The notes below the pieces were generated by a model that was not told the origin of the DNA, did not search any database, and saw only the letters and a list, made by a program, of their open reading frames with translations. Positions 24,462-29,998 of a DNA stretch of 64,000 nt are shown piece after piece (the stretch's first letter is position 1; every line of letters starts with the position of its first letter). Origin of the DNA: Candidatus Nanoarchaeia archaeon (GTDB lineage Archaea; Nanoarchaeota; Nanoarchaeia; SCGC-AAA011-G17; JAFCDX01). Location: contig JAQUND010000001.1 of the NCBI GenBank assembly GCA_028717785.1, forward strand, positions 1-64,000, written 5' to 3'. The position numbers and the translations under genes were made by a program.

Positions 24462-24734
24462 AAATGGGTTAGATAATTCAGGTCTTTTTTAAGAAGCAGA
24501 TCAACTGGTGCATGCATAACACCTTATGAAGAGTTACTTCCAACCACTCGCTCTTATCCATTGGGTAGGATTGATTCTGCTTTTTGTCTTTCACACGACT
24601 TGTTATTTATCGCAATTATCTCCAATTTAGTTCCCCCTAACTCCTGCTACATTATATACAGTTGATTAAGCCATATATGTTTGATTTTAAATCATCACAT
24701 GAGGATTGGTAGCTCTTATTGTTTTAACCCATTT
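24462..24734 (-). ncRNA. Structured RNA with 10-bp closing stem (unknown class)
   Basis: AAATGGGTTA and TAACCCATTT enclose about 250 nt without an ORF. Inside are AAGCAGA-TCAA/TTGA-TCTGCTT arms, a GGTG/CACC hairpin and GAGT/ACTC. It begins straight after the stop of the 24739-25014 gene, in the same direction. I matched it to no known class: RNase P, tmRNA and group I core motifs are absent. Confidence 0.5.
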
Positions 24735-24738
24735 AATA

Positions 24739-25014
24739 TTAATATGCCAATTTAAATTTCATAACTTTTTTAGCTAACTGCTTAGGAGTTTTTAGAGGAT
24801 ATCTTAAAAACCAGCGAGCTCCTTTAGGACCAAAATTTTCATTGGATTCAAAAAGAACTTCTTTAATATATCGATTTCGAGTATCAAATTGATAATCTCC
24901 AATAAGATCTACTAATGAAAATATTTCTCCATCCAATTTTTGCATCCTTACCTCATGAAGAATTTTTTTTATATCTTCTTTAATTTCTTTTTTTGTAAAT
25001 GGTTTTTGTTTCAT
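24739..25014 (-). CDS. Hypothetical protein, 91 aa
   Basis: Basic, helical small protein with GARWFLRYPLKTPKQLAKK near the C-terminus; no family assigned. It has its own paired-TTAAC promoter and is followed by a structured RNA. Confidence 0.6.
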   Translation of the reverse strand: MKQKPFTKKEIKEDIKKILHEVRMQKLDGEIFSLVDLIGDYQFDTRNRYIKEVLFESNENFGPKGARWFLRYPLKTPKQLAKKVMKFKLAY

Positions 25015-25035
25015 AAATATTATTTTTTATTTATG

Positions 25036-25091
25036 TAAATGTACTGTATTTTAGGGAAAAATATTTTTTCAAATTGTTAATCTCTCGTTAA
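25036..25091 (-). promoter_or_regulatory. Paired-TTAAC promoter of the 25014 gene
   Basis: TTAAC-N6-TTAAC-N32-TACATTTA on the minus strand, 22 bp before the start codon. Confidence 0.7.
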
Positions 25092-25149
25092 TAATATCAT
25101 ATAGATTTTAAATATATATAACAAAAAATATAAAAAACTTGATAAGATC

Positions 25150-25551
25150 ATGAAAGAAAAATTTGTTCCTAATCATTTACACCTATTAATAAAAGGTCAT
25201 TTTAATAGTCCCCCTATAACTGAAGATATTTTAAATTCTTTTTTTATTAACTTAATAAAAAAGGTTAAAATGAGGGTATTAACTAATCCAGTTTCAATTC
25301 GTGTAGATGATGAACCAGGGAATGAAGGAATTACCGGAACAGTAACTCTATCTACTTCACATTCATCTATGCATATATGGGATAAAGAAATTCCTTCTAT
25401 GTTTCAATTTGATTTATATAGTTGTTGTGAATTTAATCCAAAAGAAGTATTAGAATTTTTAGATGAAAATTTTGATCTTATTGATTATCAATATTGGTTT
25501 ATTGATCGTAATGGAGATAAATTTAATCTTATTTCTTCTGGAGAAATGTAA
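25150..25551 (+). CDS. S-adenosylmethionine decarboxylase-like (SpeD-like) protein
   Basis: 133 aa on the plus strand in the middle of a minus-strand tRNA array. HLHLLIKGHF near the start, GITGTVTLSTSHSSMHIWDKE (about residues 59-80) and FDLYSCCEFNPKEVLEFL match the layout of bacterial SpeD: a Ser-containing self-cleavage region, then the SxHxW and D-x-C strands. SpeD makes decarboxylated AdoMet for polyamines; some phage SpeD homologues decarboxylate amino acids instead. It ends one base before a tRNA-Leu gene on the other strand. Confidence 0.72.
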   Translation: MKEKFVPNHLHLLIKGHFNSPPITEDILNSFFINLIKKVKMRVLTNPVSIRVDDEPGNEGITGTVTLSTSHSSMHIWDKEIPSMFQFDLYSCCEFNPKEVLEFLDENFDLIDYQYWFIDRNGDKFNLISSGEM

Positions 25552-25552
25552 G

Positions 25553-25632
25553 TACCCAGTATGGGACTCGAACCCATACGCTTTGCAGCACTAGCCCCTC
25601 AAGCTAGCATGTCTACATTCCATCAACCGGGC
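25553..25632 (-). tRNA. tRNA-Leu (GAG)
   Basis: Acceptor GCCCGGT/ACTGGGT, anticodon stem CTAGC/GCTAG with loop TTGAGGG, long variable arm, T arm ATGGG-TTCGAGT-CCCAT. Confidence 0.88.
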
Positions 25633-25637
25633 ATTGG

Positions 25638-25724
25638 TACCCAAGATGGGGGTCGAACCCACACGACCATTACTGATCACTAGGTTTTAAATCTAGCATG
25701 TCTTTACCATTCCATCACTTGGGC
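25638..25724 (-). tRNA. tRNA-Leu (UAA), second copy
   Basis: Acceptor GCCCAAG/CTTGGGT, loop TTTAAAA (UAA), long variable arm and normal T arm. One A-C mismatch closes the anticodon loop. Confidence 0.75.
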
Positions 25725-25838
25725 GAAAAAAAGCTCTCCAATCCACAATTTGCGCCAGTGCTCATTCTTACCCTAGACCAGTCTTTCTTTTTACGGGAAA
25801 CATGAGTTGTAGAGGATCTACTATTTTTCTGAGCTTTA
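25725..25838 (-). other. tRNA spacer with a terminator-like closing stem
   Basis: AAAGCTC near the 5' end pairs with GAGCTTT at the 3' end, followed by a T run; internal GTAGA/TCTAC hairpin. It could be a small RNA or a structured spacer. No ORF supported. Confidence 0.35.
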
Positions 25839-25839
25839 G

Positions 25840-25908
25840 TGCCGCCGGTAGGAATCGAACCTACTAGGTTAGGTTTTACAGACCTTCCTTCTGCCCTGGA
25901 ACGTCGGC
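25840..25908 (-). tRNA. tRNA-Tyr (GUA), short D arm
   Basis: Acceptor GCCGACG/CGGCGGC (one mismatch), anticodon loop CTGTAAA, T arm GTAGG-TTCGATT-CCTAC. The D arm is about four bases shorter than normal, and the long variable arm of bacterial tRNA-Tyr is absent, so it is atypical. Confidence 0.65.
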
Positions 25909-25928
25909 AAATTAAGTAAAGAAAATTA

Positions 25929-26024
25929 TTAAGAGGTTTTACATTGGGAGTTGAACCCAAAATGATCTTTCGATCACCAGTTTCTAGGACTAGTTGCTTT
26001 ACCAATTTGCGATGTATCTCTTAA
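25929..26024 (-). tRNA. Degenerate tRNA-Leu (UAG)-like gene
   Basis: T arm TTGGG-TTCAACT-CCCAA, long variable arm TGATC/GATCA and anticodon loop CCTAGAA are present. Only four acceptor pairs remain (ACAT/ATGT region), with a separate outer stem TTAAGAG/CTCTTAA. Position 33 is C rather than U. It may be a dying tRNA or a tRNA mimic. Confidence 0.5.
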
Positions 26025-26039
26025 AGTTACTATTACTTG

Positions 26040-26124
26040 TACCCAAGGTGGGAGTCGAACCCACACACCATTTCTGATACTAGCTCCTAGGGCTAGCGTG
26101 TCTTTACCATTCCACCACTTGGGC
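26040..26124 (-). tRNA. tRNA-Leu (UAG)
   Basis: Acceptor GCCCAAG/CTTGGGT, anticodon stem CTAGC/GCTAG with loop CCTAGGA, long variable arm, T arm GTGGG-TTCGACT-CCCAC. Position 33 reads C instead of the near-universal U. Confidence 0.82.
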
Positions 26125-26134
26125 ATATTTTTTG

Positions 26135-26209
26135 TCGGGTGAACGGGAATCGAACCCACCGAGATCAGTTTCCAATACTGACCCGCCTCATTGCCTTGGT
26201 CACCACCCG
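26135..26209 (-). tRNA. tRNA-Pro (UGG)
   Basis: C1-G72 acceptor CGGGTGG typical of Pro, anticodon stem TCAGT/ACTGA with loop ATTGGAA, T arm GTGGG-TTCGATT. Residue 37 is A rather than the usual G of Pro tRNAs. Confidence 0.75.
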
Positions 26210-26330
26210 TAATTTGAATAGGTAGCCTCGTCCTATTCTATGACTTTATGATAAATAAATTTTTATCAATGGTTTTTTAAAGAAGACCCGCATGGTTGTC
26301 CTTAACCTTTAACCTCGAAAAGGCTTATCG
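26210..26330. other. tRNA spacer, 121 bp, with one hairpin
   Basis: Contains a GAATAGG/CCTATTC hairpin directly after tRNA-Pro and a CCTTTTCGAGG hairpin near tRNA-Gln. No ORF or further tRNA that I can support. Confidence 0.3.
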
Positions 26331-26404
26331 TTGCTCGTTCAGGATTCGAACCTGAAACCTTCTGATCCAGAGTCAGATGCGATAGCCAATTACGCTAACG
26401 AGCA
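26331..26404 (-). tRNA. tRNA-Gln (CUG)
   Basis: Acceptor TGCTCGT/ACGAGCA, anticodon stem TCTGA/TCAGA with loop CTCTGGA, T arm TCAGG-TTCGAAT-CCTGA. Its 5' end supplies the TAG stop of the overlapping 26395-26643 gene. Confidence 0.9.
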
Positions 26405-26643
26405 ATAGTATCTAAATTTATAACACCCAATTCTTTATTAATTAAATCAACAACTTTTAAATAATCTGAATTTAAATTAAAAATTAATTCAGTTGTATGT
26501 TCTCCTCGTTTATAATAAAAAGTCATATGATAAATAGTATCCTTATGAAATTTTGAAGCTTCCTCATAAAAAATAATTTCTTTTATTTGACGTAAATCTA
26601 TTAATTTAATTGTTCCACTAGGATTTTTATGACTTATCCACAT
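26395..26643 (-). CDS. Hypothetical protein, 82 aa, between two tRNAs
   Basis: Start at MWISHKNPSG just after tRNA-Pro. Looks like a small beta-rich domain (KLIDLRQIKEIIFYEE, then TIYHMTFYYKRG). Its stop is TAG inside the 5' end of tRNA-Gln; reading through would translate the tRNA. Function unknown. Confidence 0.55.
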   Translation of the reverse strand: MWISHKNPSGTIKLIDLRQIKEIIFYEEASKFHKDTIYHMTFYYKRGEHTTELIFNLNSDYLKVVDLINKELGVINLDTIAR

Positions 26644-26664
26644 AATTTTTAGTTTTAAAATTTG

Positions 26665-26738
26665 TCGGGGTGGCCGGATTCGAACCGACGATCTCCACAT
26701 CCCAAATGTGGCACGTTAGCCAACTGCGCTACACCCCG
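26665..26738 (-). tRNA. tRNA-Pro (UGG), second copy
   Basis: Acceptor CGGGGTG/CACCCCG with C1-G72, anticodon stem CCACA/TGTGG, loop TTTGGGA, T arm GTCGG-TTCGAAT-CCGGC. Confidence 0.9.
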
Positions 26739-26871
26739 AAGCACCTGGACTACTGTCCAGGTCTAAACTCTTCTTTTACCTGTTTAGGAATCGGTAAGAT
26801 AAAATCAGTGTTAACCCTGTTTATCGATCTCTATTTCTTAATGTAAACATCAGAGGAAAATAGGAACTTTG
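26739..26871. other. tRNA spacer, 133 bp
   Basis: Holds a perfect ACCTGGAC/GTCCAGGT hairpin with a 4-nt loop (26744-26763) just downstream of the Pro tRNA start. The rest shows no ORF or recognisable RNA. Confidence 0.3.
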
Positions 26872-26944
26872 TTGCCCTGCAAGGATTCGAACCTTGGTGT
26901 CTGGATCCAAAGTCCAGCATAATAAGCCTTTATATGACAGGGCA
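26872..26944 (-). tRNA. tRNA-Gln (UUG)
   Basis: Acceptor TGCCCTG/CAGGGCA, anticodon stem CTGGA/TCCAG, loop CTTTGGA, T arm CAAGG-TTCGAAT-CCTTG. Confidence 0.9.
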
Positions 26945-26957
26945 ATTTAAAATTAAA

Positions 26958-27028
26958 TAGGCCTAGGCAGATTCGAACACACGTTTCCGATCTCCTGATT
27001 GGCGTACTTCCACTATACTACTAGACTT
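26958..27028 (-). tRNA. Degenerate tRNA-like gene, identity unclear
   Basis: Acceptor AAGTCTA with TAGGCCT (six of seven pairs), a D arm GTATAGTGGAAGTAC, and a T loop TTCGAAT. The T stem barely pairs and the anticodon arm is a 4-nt-loop hairpin (CCAATC/GATCGG). It cannot be assigned an anticodon; possibly a pseudo-tRNA or a mimic. Confidence 0.45.
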
Positions 27029-27034
27029 ATTTTG

Positions 27035-27115
27035 TAGCGGGTACGGGAGTCGAACCCGTGTCTCTGGGTTGAAAGCCCAGTGTATTAAGCTTACGCACCG
27101 CTTTACAAACCCGCC
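27035..27115 (-). tRNA. tRNA-Glu (UUC) with enlarged D loop
   Basis: Acceptor GGCGGGT/ACCCGCT, anticodon stem CTGGG/CCCAG, loop CTTTCAA, T arm ACGGG-TTCGACT-CCCGT. About nine extra bases lie between acceptor and anticodon stems, in an enlarged D loop. Confidence 0.75.
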
Positions 27116-27124
27116 AAATTTTAG

Positions 27125-27196
27125 TAGCGCCCAGGAGAATCGAACTCCTCTTTAAAGGATGAAAACCTTTTGTCCTAACCGATAGACGAGGGCGCC
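27125..27196 (-). tRNA. tRNA-Glu (UUC)
   Basis: Classical form: acceptor GGCGCCC/GGGCGCT, D arm GTCTATCGGTTAGGAC, anticodon loop TTTTCAT on AAAGG/CCTTT, T arm GGAG-TTCGATT-CTCC. Confidence 0.9.
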
Positions 27197-27199
27197 ATA

Positions 27200-27279
27200 T
27201 AGTATCATTTGTGATACTTTTTAATAAAATTCTTTAATTTTATTTATTAAAATATAATTTAAGTATCATTTATGATGCT
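27200..27279. repeat. Two similar hairpins in the Glu-Thr tRNA spacer
   Basis: AGTATCA/TGATACT with a TTTG loop, and AGTATCA/TGATGCT with a TTTA loop, about 60 bp apart. They flank an AT-rich spacer and may be processing signals or remnants. Confidence 0.5.
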
Positions 27280-27280
27280 G

Positions 27281-27353
27281 AGCCTCTATGAGGAGTCGAA
27301 CCCCGGTCTCCTGAGTACAAATCAGGCATAATAACCAACTATACGATAGAGGC
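27281..27353 (-). tRNA. tRNA-Thr (UGU)
   Basis: Acceptor GCCTCTA/TAGAGGC, anticodon stem CCTGA/TCAGG with loop TTTGTAC, discriminator U, T loop TTCGACT (T stem with one mismatch). Confidence 0.8.
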
Positions 27354-27427
27354 AAAACTCTGGTTTCTTCTAAACCAGAAAACTTGAATCCCATTCTATT
27401 TTTAATGAATAGAAAAACATATAAGAT

Positions 27428-27579
27428 AAACTGAGAAAATTTATTAGAGTATTTTCTTTCCAGTATGTTTACCAATTTCATCATCCCCCATTTTATAATT
27501 TTTTTAGTTGGGGGAGAAGGACTTGAACCTCCAAAACCTGGTTCCTAATTCGAAGTATCTCTTTATATTACTACAGTTT
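27428..27579 (-). ncRNA. yrlA: YrlA-type Y RNA carrying a circularly permuted tRNA domain
   Basis: Ro-binding part: stem AAACTG/CAGTTT, TAGTAA, a helix with AGAG/CTCT, ATACTTCGA, and TTTTCTC before the closing strand. The distal domain reads, in transcript order: CCAG (27538-27541), T arm GGAGG-TTCAAGT-CCTTC, acceptor TCCCCCA (27509-27515), an A/T-rich cap, acceptor TGGGGGA (27484-27490), a D arm ATG...TTGGTAA...CAT, and CTGG (27460-27463). So the tRNA is opened at the anticodon stem, which joins the Ro helix, and its acceptor is closed with no CCA end. That is the architecture reported for bacterial YrlA RNAs. Confidence 0.8.
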
Positions 27580-27584
27580 AATAT

Positions 27585-27713
27585 TGGTGGGGGATTGTAT
27601 CGTCGAGATACATATTCTAAATTTACTGTTTAGCGTTTTCGAAGTAACCCATTGCTTTACTATGGACAAGCCAAGAAACCCGCGGCGGGTATTTGGTTTA
27701 AACTTATCCCCCA
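27585..27713 (-). ncRNA. tRNA-like RNA with encoded CCA and an internal Ro-type motif
   Basis: TGGGGGA (27707-27713) pairs with TCCCCCA (27588-27594), followed by CCA. A GTATC/GATAC arm with a TCGAC loop stands in the T-arm position. Between lie a CCCG/CGGG hairpin and the Y-like string ATAGTAAAGCAATGGGTTAC then TTCGA. The other half of a Ro helix is not evident. It may be a rearranged Y RNA, or an RNA with an aminoacylatable-looking end. Confidence 0.5.
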
Positions 27714-27721
27714 TATATTTT

Positions 27722-27793
27722 GGTTGAGAAATTTGATGTGAGTAGCTAATTAAACATCCAAAGTTCGAAGTAACTCATTATCTTACTACAACC
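27722..27793 (-). ncRNA. yrn6: Y RNA 6
   Basis: Stem GGTTG/CAACC, TAGTAA, helix GAT-TGAGT/ACTCA-ATC, loop starting TACTTCGA, and TTTCTC before the closing strand. A 72-nt RNA squeezed between tRNA-Cys and the tRNA-like RNA. Confidence 0.78.
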
Positions 27794-27796
27794 TAG

Positions 27797-27867
27797 AGAC
27801 CATAATCAGAATCGAACTGATACTTGGAATTTTGCAGATTCCTGCACTACCGTTATACTATATGGTC
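27797..27867 (-). tRNA. tRNA-Cys (GCA)
   Basis: Acceptor GACCATA/TATGGTC with the Cys-specific discriminator U, anticodon stem GGAAT/ATTCC with loop CTGCAAA, T arm ATCAG-TTCGATT-CTGAT. The first gene of the tRNA array in the direction of transcription. Confidence 0.92.
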
Positions 27868-27964
27868 AAAAATCCAACATGTCAAAGATCCTTATTCTAA
27901 ATTTTCTTATCTTTTATACAAATATTTAATAAGGATTTAGAATTTTTGTTAAAGTTTTATTAAA

Positions 27965-28000
27965 TAAAAAGCCCTCCTGTTTAAGCAGGAGGGCTTTGAT
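27965..28000 (-). terminator. Terminator upstream of the tRNA array
   Basis: AAAGCCCTCCTG / CAGGAGGGCTTT hairpin followed by TTTTATTT on the minus strand; it separates the 28-29 kb genes from the tRNA array. Confidence 0.85.
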
Positions 28001-28010
28001 ATTATTATGA

Positions 28011-28079
28011 TTATTTCATACTTATATCAACCTTTCCTGCTTTTGTCCACATGGGAGTTGTTCCTCCTGTGTTTGGCAT
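28011..28079 (-). pseudogene. Possible gene remnant, 22 codons from ATG
   Basis: The frame reads MPNTGGTTPMWTKAGKVDIS, continuing in frame upstream for about 14 codons without a good start. The composition looks like the C-terminus of a structural protein, so it may be the tail of a lost gene. Weak. Confidence 0.3.
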
Positions 28080-28186
28080 AAGGGTAATGTTTGATAACAA
28101 TATGAAGTCAAATTTTTCATAGTTTTAAAAATTATTAAAAAATTATTTAGTTATTATATATACTCATCAAAATTGAAAAAGTTTTG

Positions 28187-28423
28187 CTAGTTAATGCAAA
28201 AAGTTTCGACTCTTTCCAATTCTTCAATTTTTTCTTGTAATTTTATATGTAATGTTTCAGCTATTAAATCTGAATTTATTACACCTTTGGATTTTGCTAA
28301 ATTTGTATAAGCTACCGCTAATTTTGCACATCCTTCAATTTGTTCAGCATTAATACATGAATCTATAATACTGAAAACTTTAGTAATTGGAACAATATCT
28401 AAACTATTTTTCATTTTTTTCAT
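28187..28423 (-). CDS. Hypothetical protein, 78 aa, ends in TAG
   Basis: Helical acidic protein; no family recognised. Overlaps the end of the 28404 gene. TAG stop, with TAA ten codons later. Confidence 0.55.
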   Translation of the reverse strand: MKKMKNSLDIVPITKVFSIIDSCINAEQIEGCAKLAVAYTNLAKSKGVINSDLIAETLHIKLQEKIEELERVETFCIN

Positions 28424-28712
28424 TTATTATTTTATTTTCATTTAGTAAAAAATCTTCTAAAAATTTTTCAGAATTTTTTCCGTATTTTTCAAGATCGATA
28501 TTATTAGATATTATAAATTTTAACCAATCTTGTTCTAAAAGATCTACTTTTTTTACTAAGCCATTTCTATATCTATCCATTAGCCATCTGGCAAAAGGCC
28601 AATTATTAAAAATTTCCAATACTAAAGTATTTCTTAAGTATTGGGGATTCGGTGGAATTGAAGAATCTGTTGGAGGAATACCGAATTCTTGAAAAAATAC
28701 ATGTTGACTCAT
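28404..28712 (-). CDS. Hypothetical protein, 102 aa, ends in TAG
   Basis: Pro-rich start, then helices; unrecognised. Overlaps both neighbours. TAG stop, with TAA seven codons later. Confidence 0.55.
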   Translation of the reverse strand: MSQHVFFQEFGIPPTDSSIPPNPQYLRNTLVLEIFNNWPFARWLMDRYRNGLVKKVDLLEQDWLKFIISNNIDLEKYGKNSEKFLEDFLLNENKIINEKNEK

Positions 28713-28969
28713 TTTTTTCCTCCAAAAATATTTCCAAAAATATCATTAAAAGTACCATCTTTAAATATATCCCCAAAACCTCCAAAATCTTCTTTACAAC
28801 TACTAATAATTAAAGACTGAAAATCAGGGTATTTAGATTTTATCCAAGTTTCTAATTTTATTTTAGAATGTAAATCACTCATACAATTTTTAACTTTAAT
28901 CTCCTTATTAAACATAGTAGGAGTATTAAAAAAATGAATTTCATATTTTATTATAAAGGTCTTATCCAT
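28709..28969 (-). CDS. Hypothetical protein, 86 aa
   Basis: The C-terminal Gly/Phe-rich repeat (GGFGDIFKDGTFNDIFGNIF) is unusual and low in complexity; the N-terminal part looks like a small beta/alpha domain. ATGA overlap with the next gene. Confidence 0.55.
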   Translation of the reverse strand: MDKTFIIKYEIHFFNTPTMFNKEIKVKNCMSDLHSKIKLETWIKSKYPDFQSLIISSCKEDFGGFGDIFKDGTFNDIFGNIFGGKK

Positions 28970-29082
28970 AATATATTATATCTATATAATAAAATTAAAA
29001 TTATCAATTCAAATATATTTATCTTGCAAATGTATAATAAAAATACAAATATAAAAATATTTTTTATTTATTTTAAATTAAA

Positions 29083-29106
29083 ACCCTCTATATAGAGGGT
29101 TTTAAT
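29083..29106 (-). terminator. Terminator of the glucosaminidase gene
   Basis: AAAACCCTCTAT / ATAGAGGGTTTT perfect hairpin then TTTAA on the minus strand. Confidence 0.75.
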
Positions 29107-29916
29107 TTACTCTAATTGAGCAAGATCATTTTTATTTTTATTAGCTTCAGAAGGCACAAAAAAATCTAGGAGTTCCTCATCTTTCATATAAAGGATTCCT
29201 TGATAAAGAGGTATAGAAGTTTCCATACTTACTTTAAGCATCATATTCCTTAATTGGCTTTCATAGCTTAATGATGTAGCAAATCTTCTTCCATAGCAAT
29301 TAACATATCCCCTATCTTTAAGTAAAAAATCTATTTTCTTTTGAATAGTATCCCCTTTACGAGTAATTTGAATTAAATATTTATCTTTCAATAATTTAAG
29401 ATAGGGTTTTATGGATTCATTGGGATTATTATATTTATTTGCAATAACTCCGTTATCATAAGCTCCTACATTCCATACTGAATTAGTTACAATTGCTTTT
29501 CCAGCAGTTCCTAAATGGGATTCTATAATTCCTTGAGCTATTACAAATACTAAATCCATTTGGTATTCTTGACATAATAATACAAGTTGTTCTGATTTTA
29601 ATTCGGATTTTGGGGATACTTTTTTAATATATTTGTCAACTTCTAAAATTAATTTACTATTTGTTTTTTTCTTTATATTAGTTATGTATGTAGATTGTTC
29701 AAAATTATTGACATTACTTACATTCATATCTATAGATCCGGCACTTTCCGAAGTTGAAATTGTTGTACCAAAAAGACCAACAATTCCAAATAATAGTAAT
29801 ATAAAAAAGCGTTTTGAAAGATGTTTAATTTTATTGAAGCTAATAAAGTCGAGCAAATTACTTTGAAATCTTGATGTAATCTCTTTTTCTAGAACTTGTT
29901 TCTTTAATTGTTTCAT
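29107..29916 (-). CDS. Membrane-anchored glucosaminidase / lysozyme-like enzyme (Bax/FlgJ type)
   Basis: About 269 aa from MKQLKKQ. One membrane helix near residues 38-55 is followed by a linker and a catalytic domain. VIAQGIIESHLGTAG holds the family's catalytic Glu, with later GAYDNG and YESQLRNMM segments typical of the glucosaminidase/Bax fold. It would cut peptidoglycan, for lysis or injection. Standing alone with its own terminator, it is more likely a lysis or cell-wall factor than a tail enzyme. Confidence 0.75.
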   Translation of the reverse strand: MKQLKKQVLEKEITSRFQSNLLDFISFNKIKHLSKRFFILLLFGIVGLFGTTISTSESAGSIDMNVSNVNNFEQSTYITNIKKKTNSKLILEVDKYIKKVSPKSELKSEQLVLLCQEYQMDLVFVIAQGIIESHLGTAGKAIVTNSVWNVGAYDNGVIANKYNNPNESIKPYLKLLKDKYLIQITRKGDTIQKKIDFLLKDRGYVNCYGRRFATSLSYESQLRNMMLKVSMETSIPLYQGILYMKDEELLDFFVPSEANKNKNDLAQLE

Positions 29917-29998
29917 AATTATTTTTTTTAATTTTAACAAAAATTCACAATACGTATGATAATACGTATTAAAATGAATTATTTTAGTTGATTAAAGC

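Noticed and set aside
24462..24734. Group I intron or RNase P RNA
   Set aside because: No group I P/Q/R/S core motifs, and no GAGGAAAGUC or other RNase P core motifs could be found by eye.
25715..26159. Two ORFs on the minus strand across the tRNA-Leu/Tyr region
   Set aside because: Both run through tRNA genes and have tRNA-like translated text; chance open frames.
27266..27484. 72-codon ORF on the minus strand
   Set aside because: It is made of tRNA-Thr, spacer and YrlA sequence; its start is the D arm of the permuted tRNA domain.
27508..27713. A single split tRNA or tmRNA spanning both acceptor copies
   Set aside because: No tag-peptide frame or tmRNA pseudoknots; the parts fit better as one CCA-ended tRNA-like RNA and one YrlA RNA.
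27908..27952. Paired-TTAAC promoter for the tRNA array
   Set aside because: One TTAAC is present, but no TAnnTTTG box lies 32 bp away; the array's promoter could not be placed.
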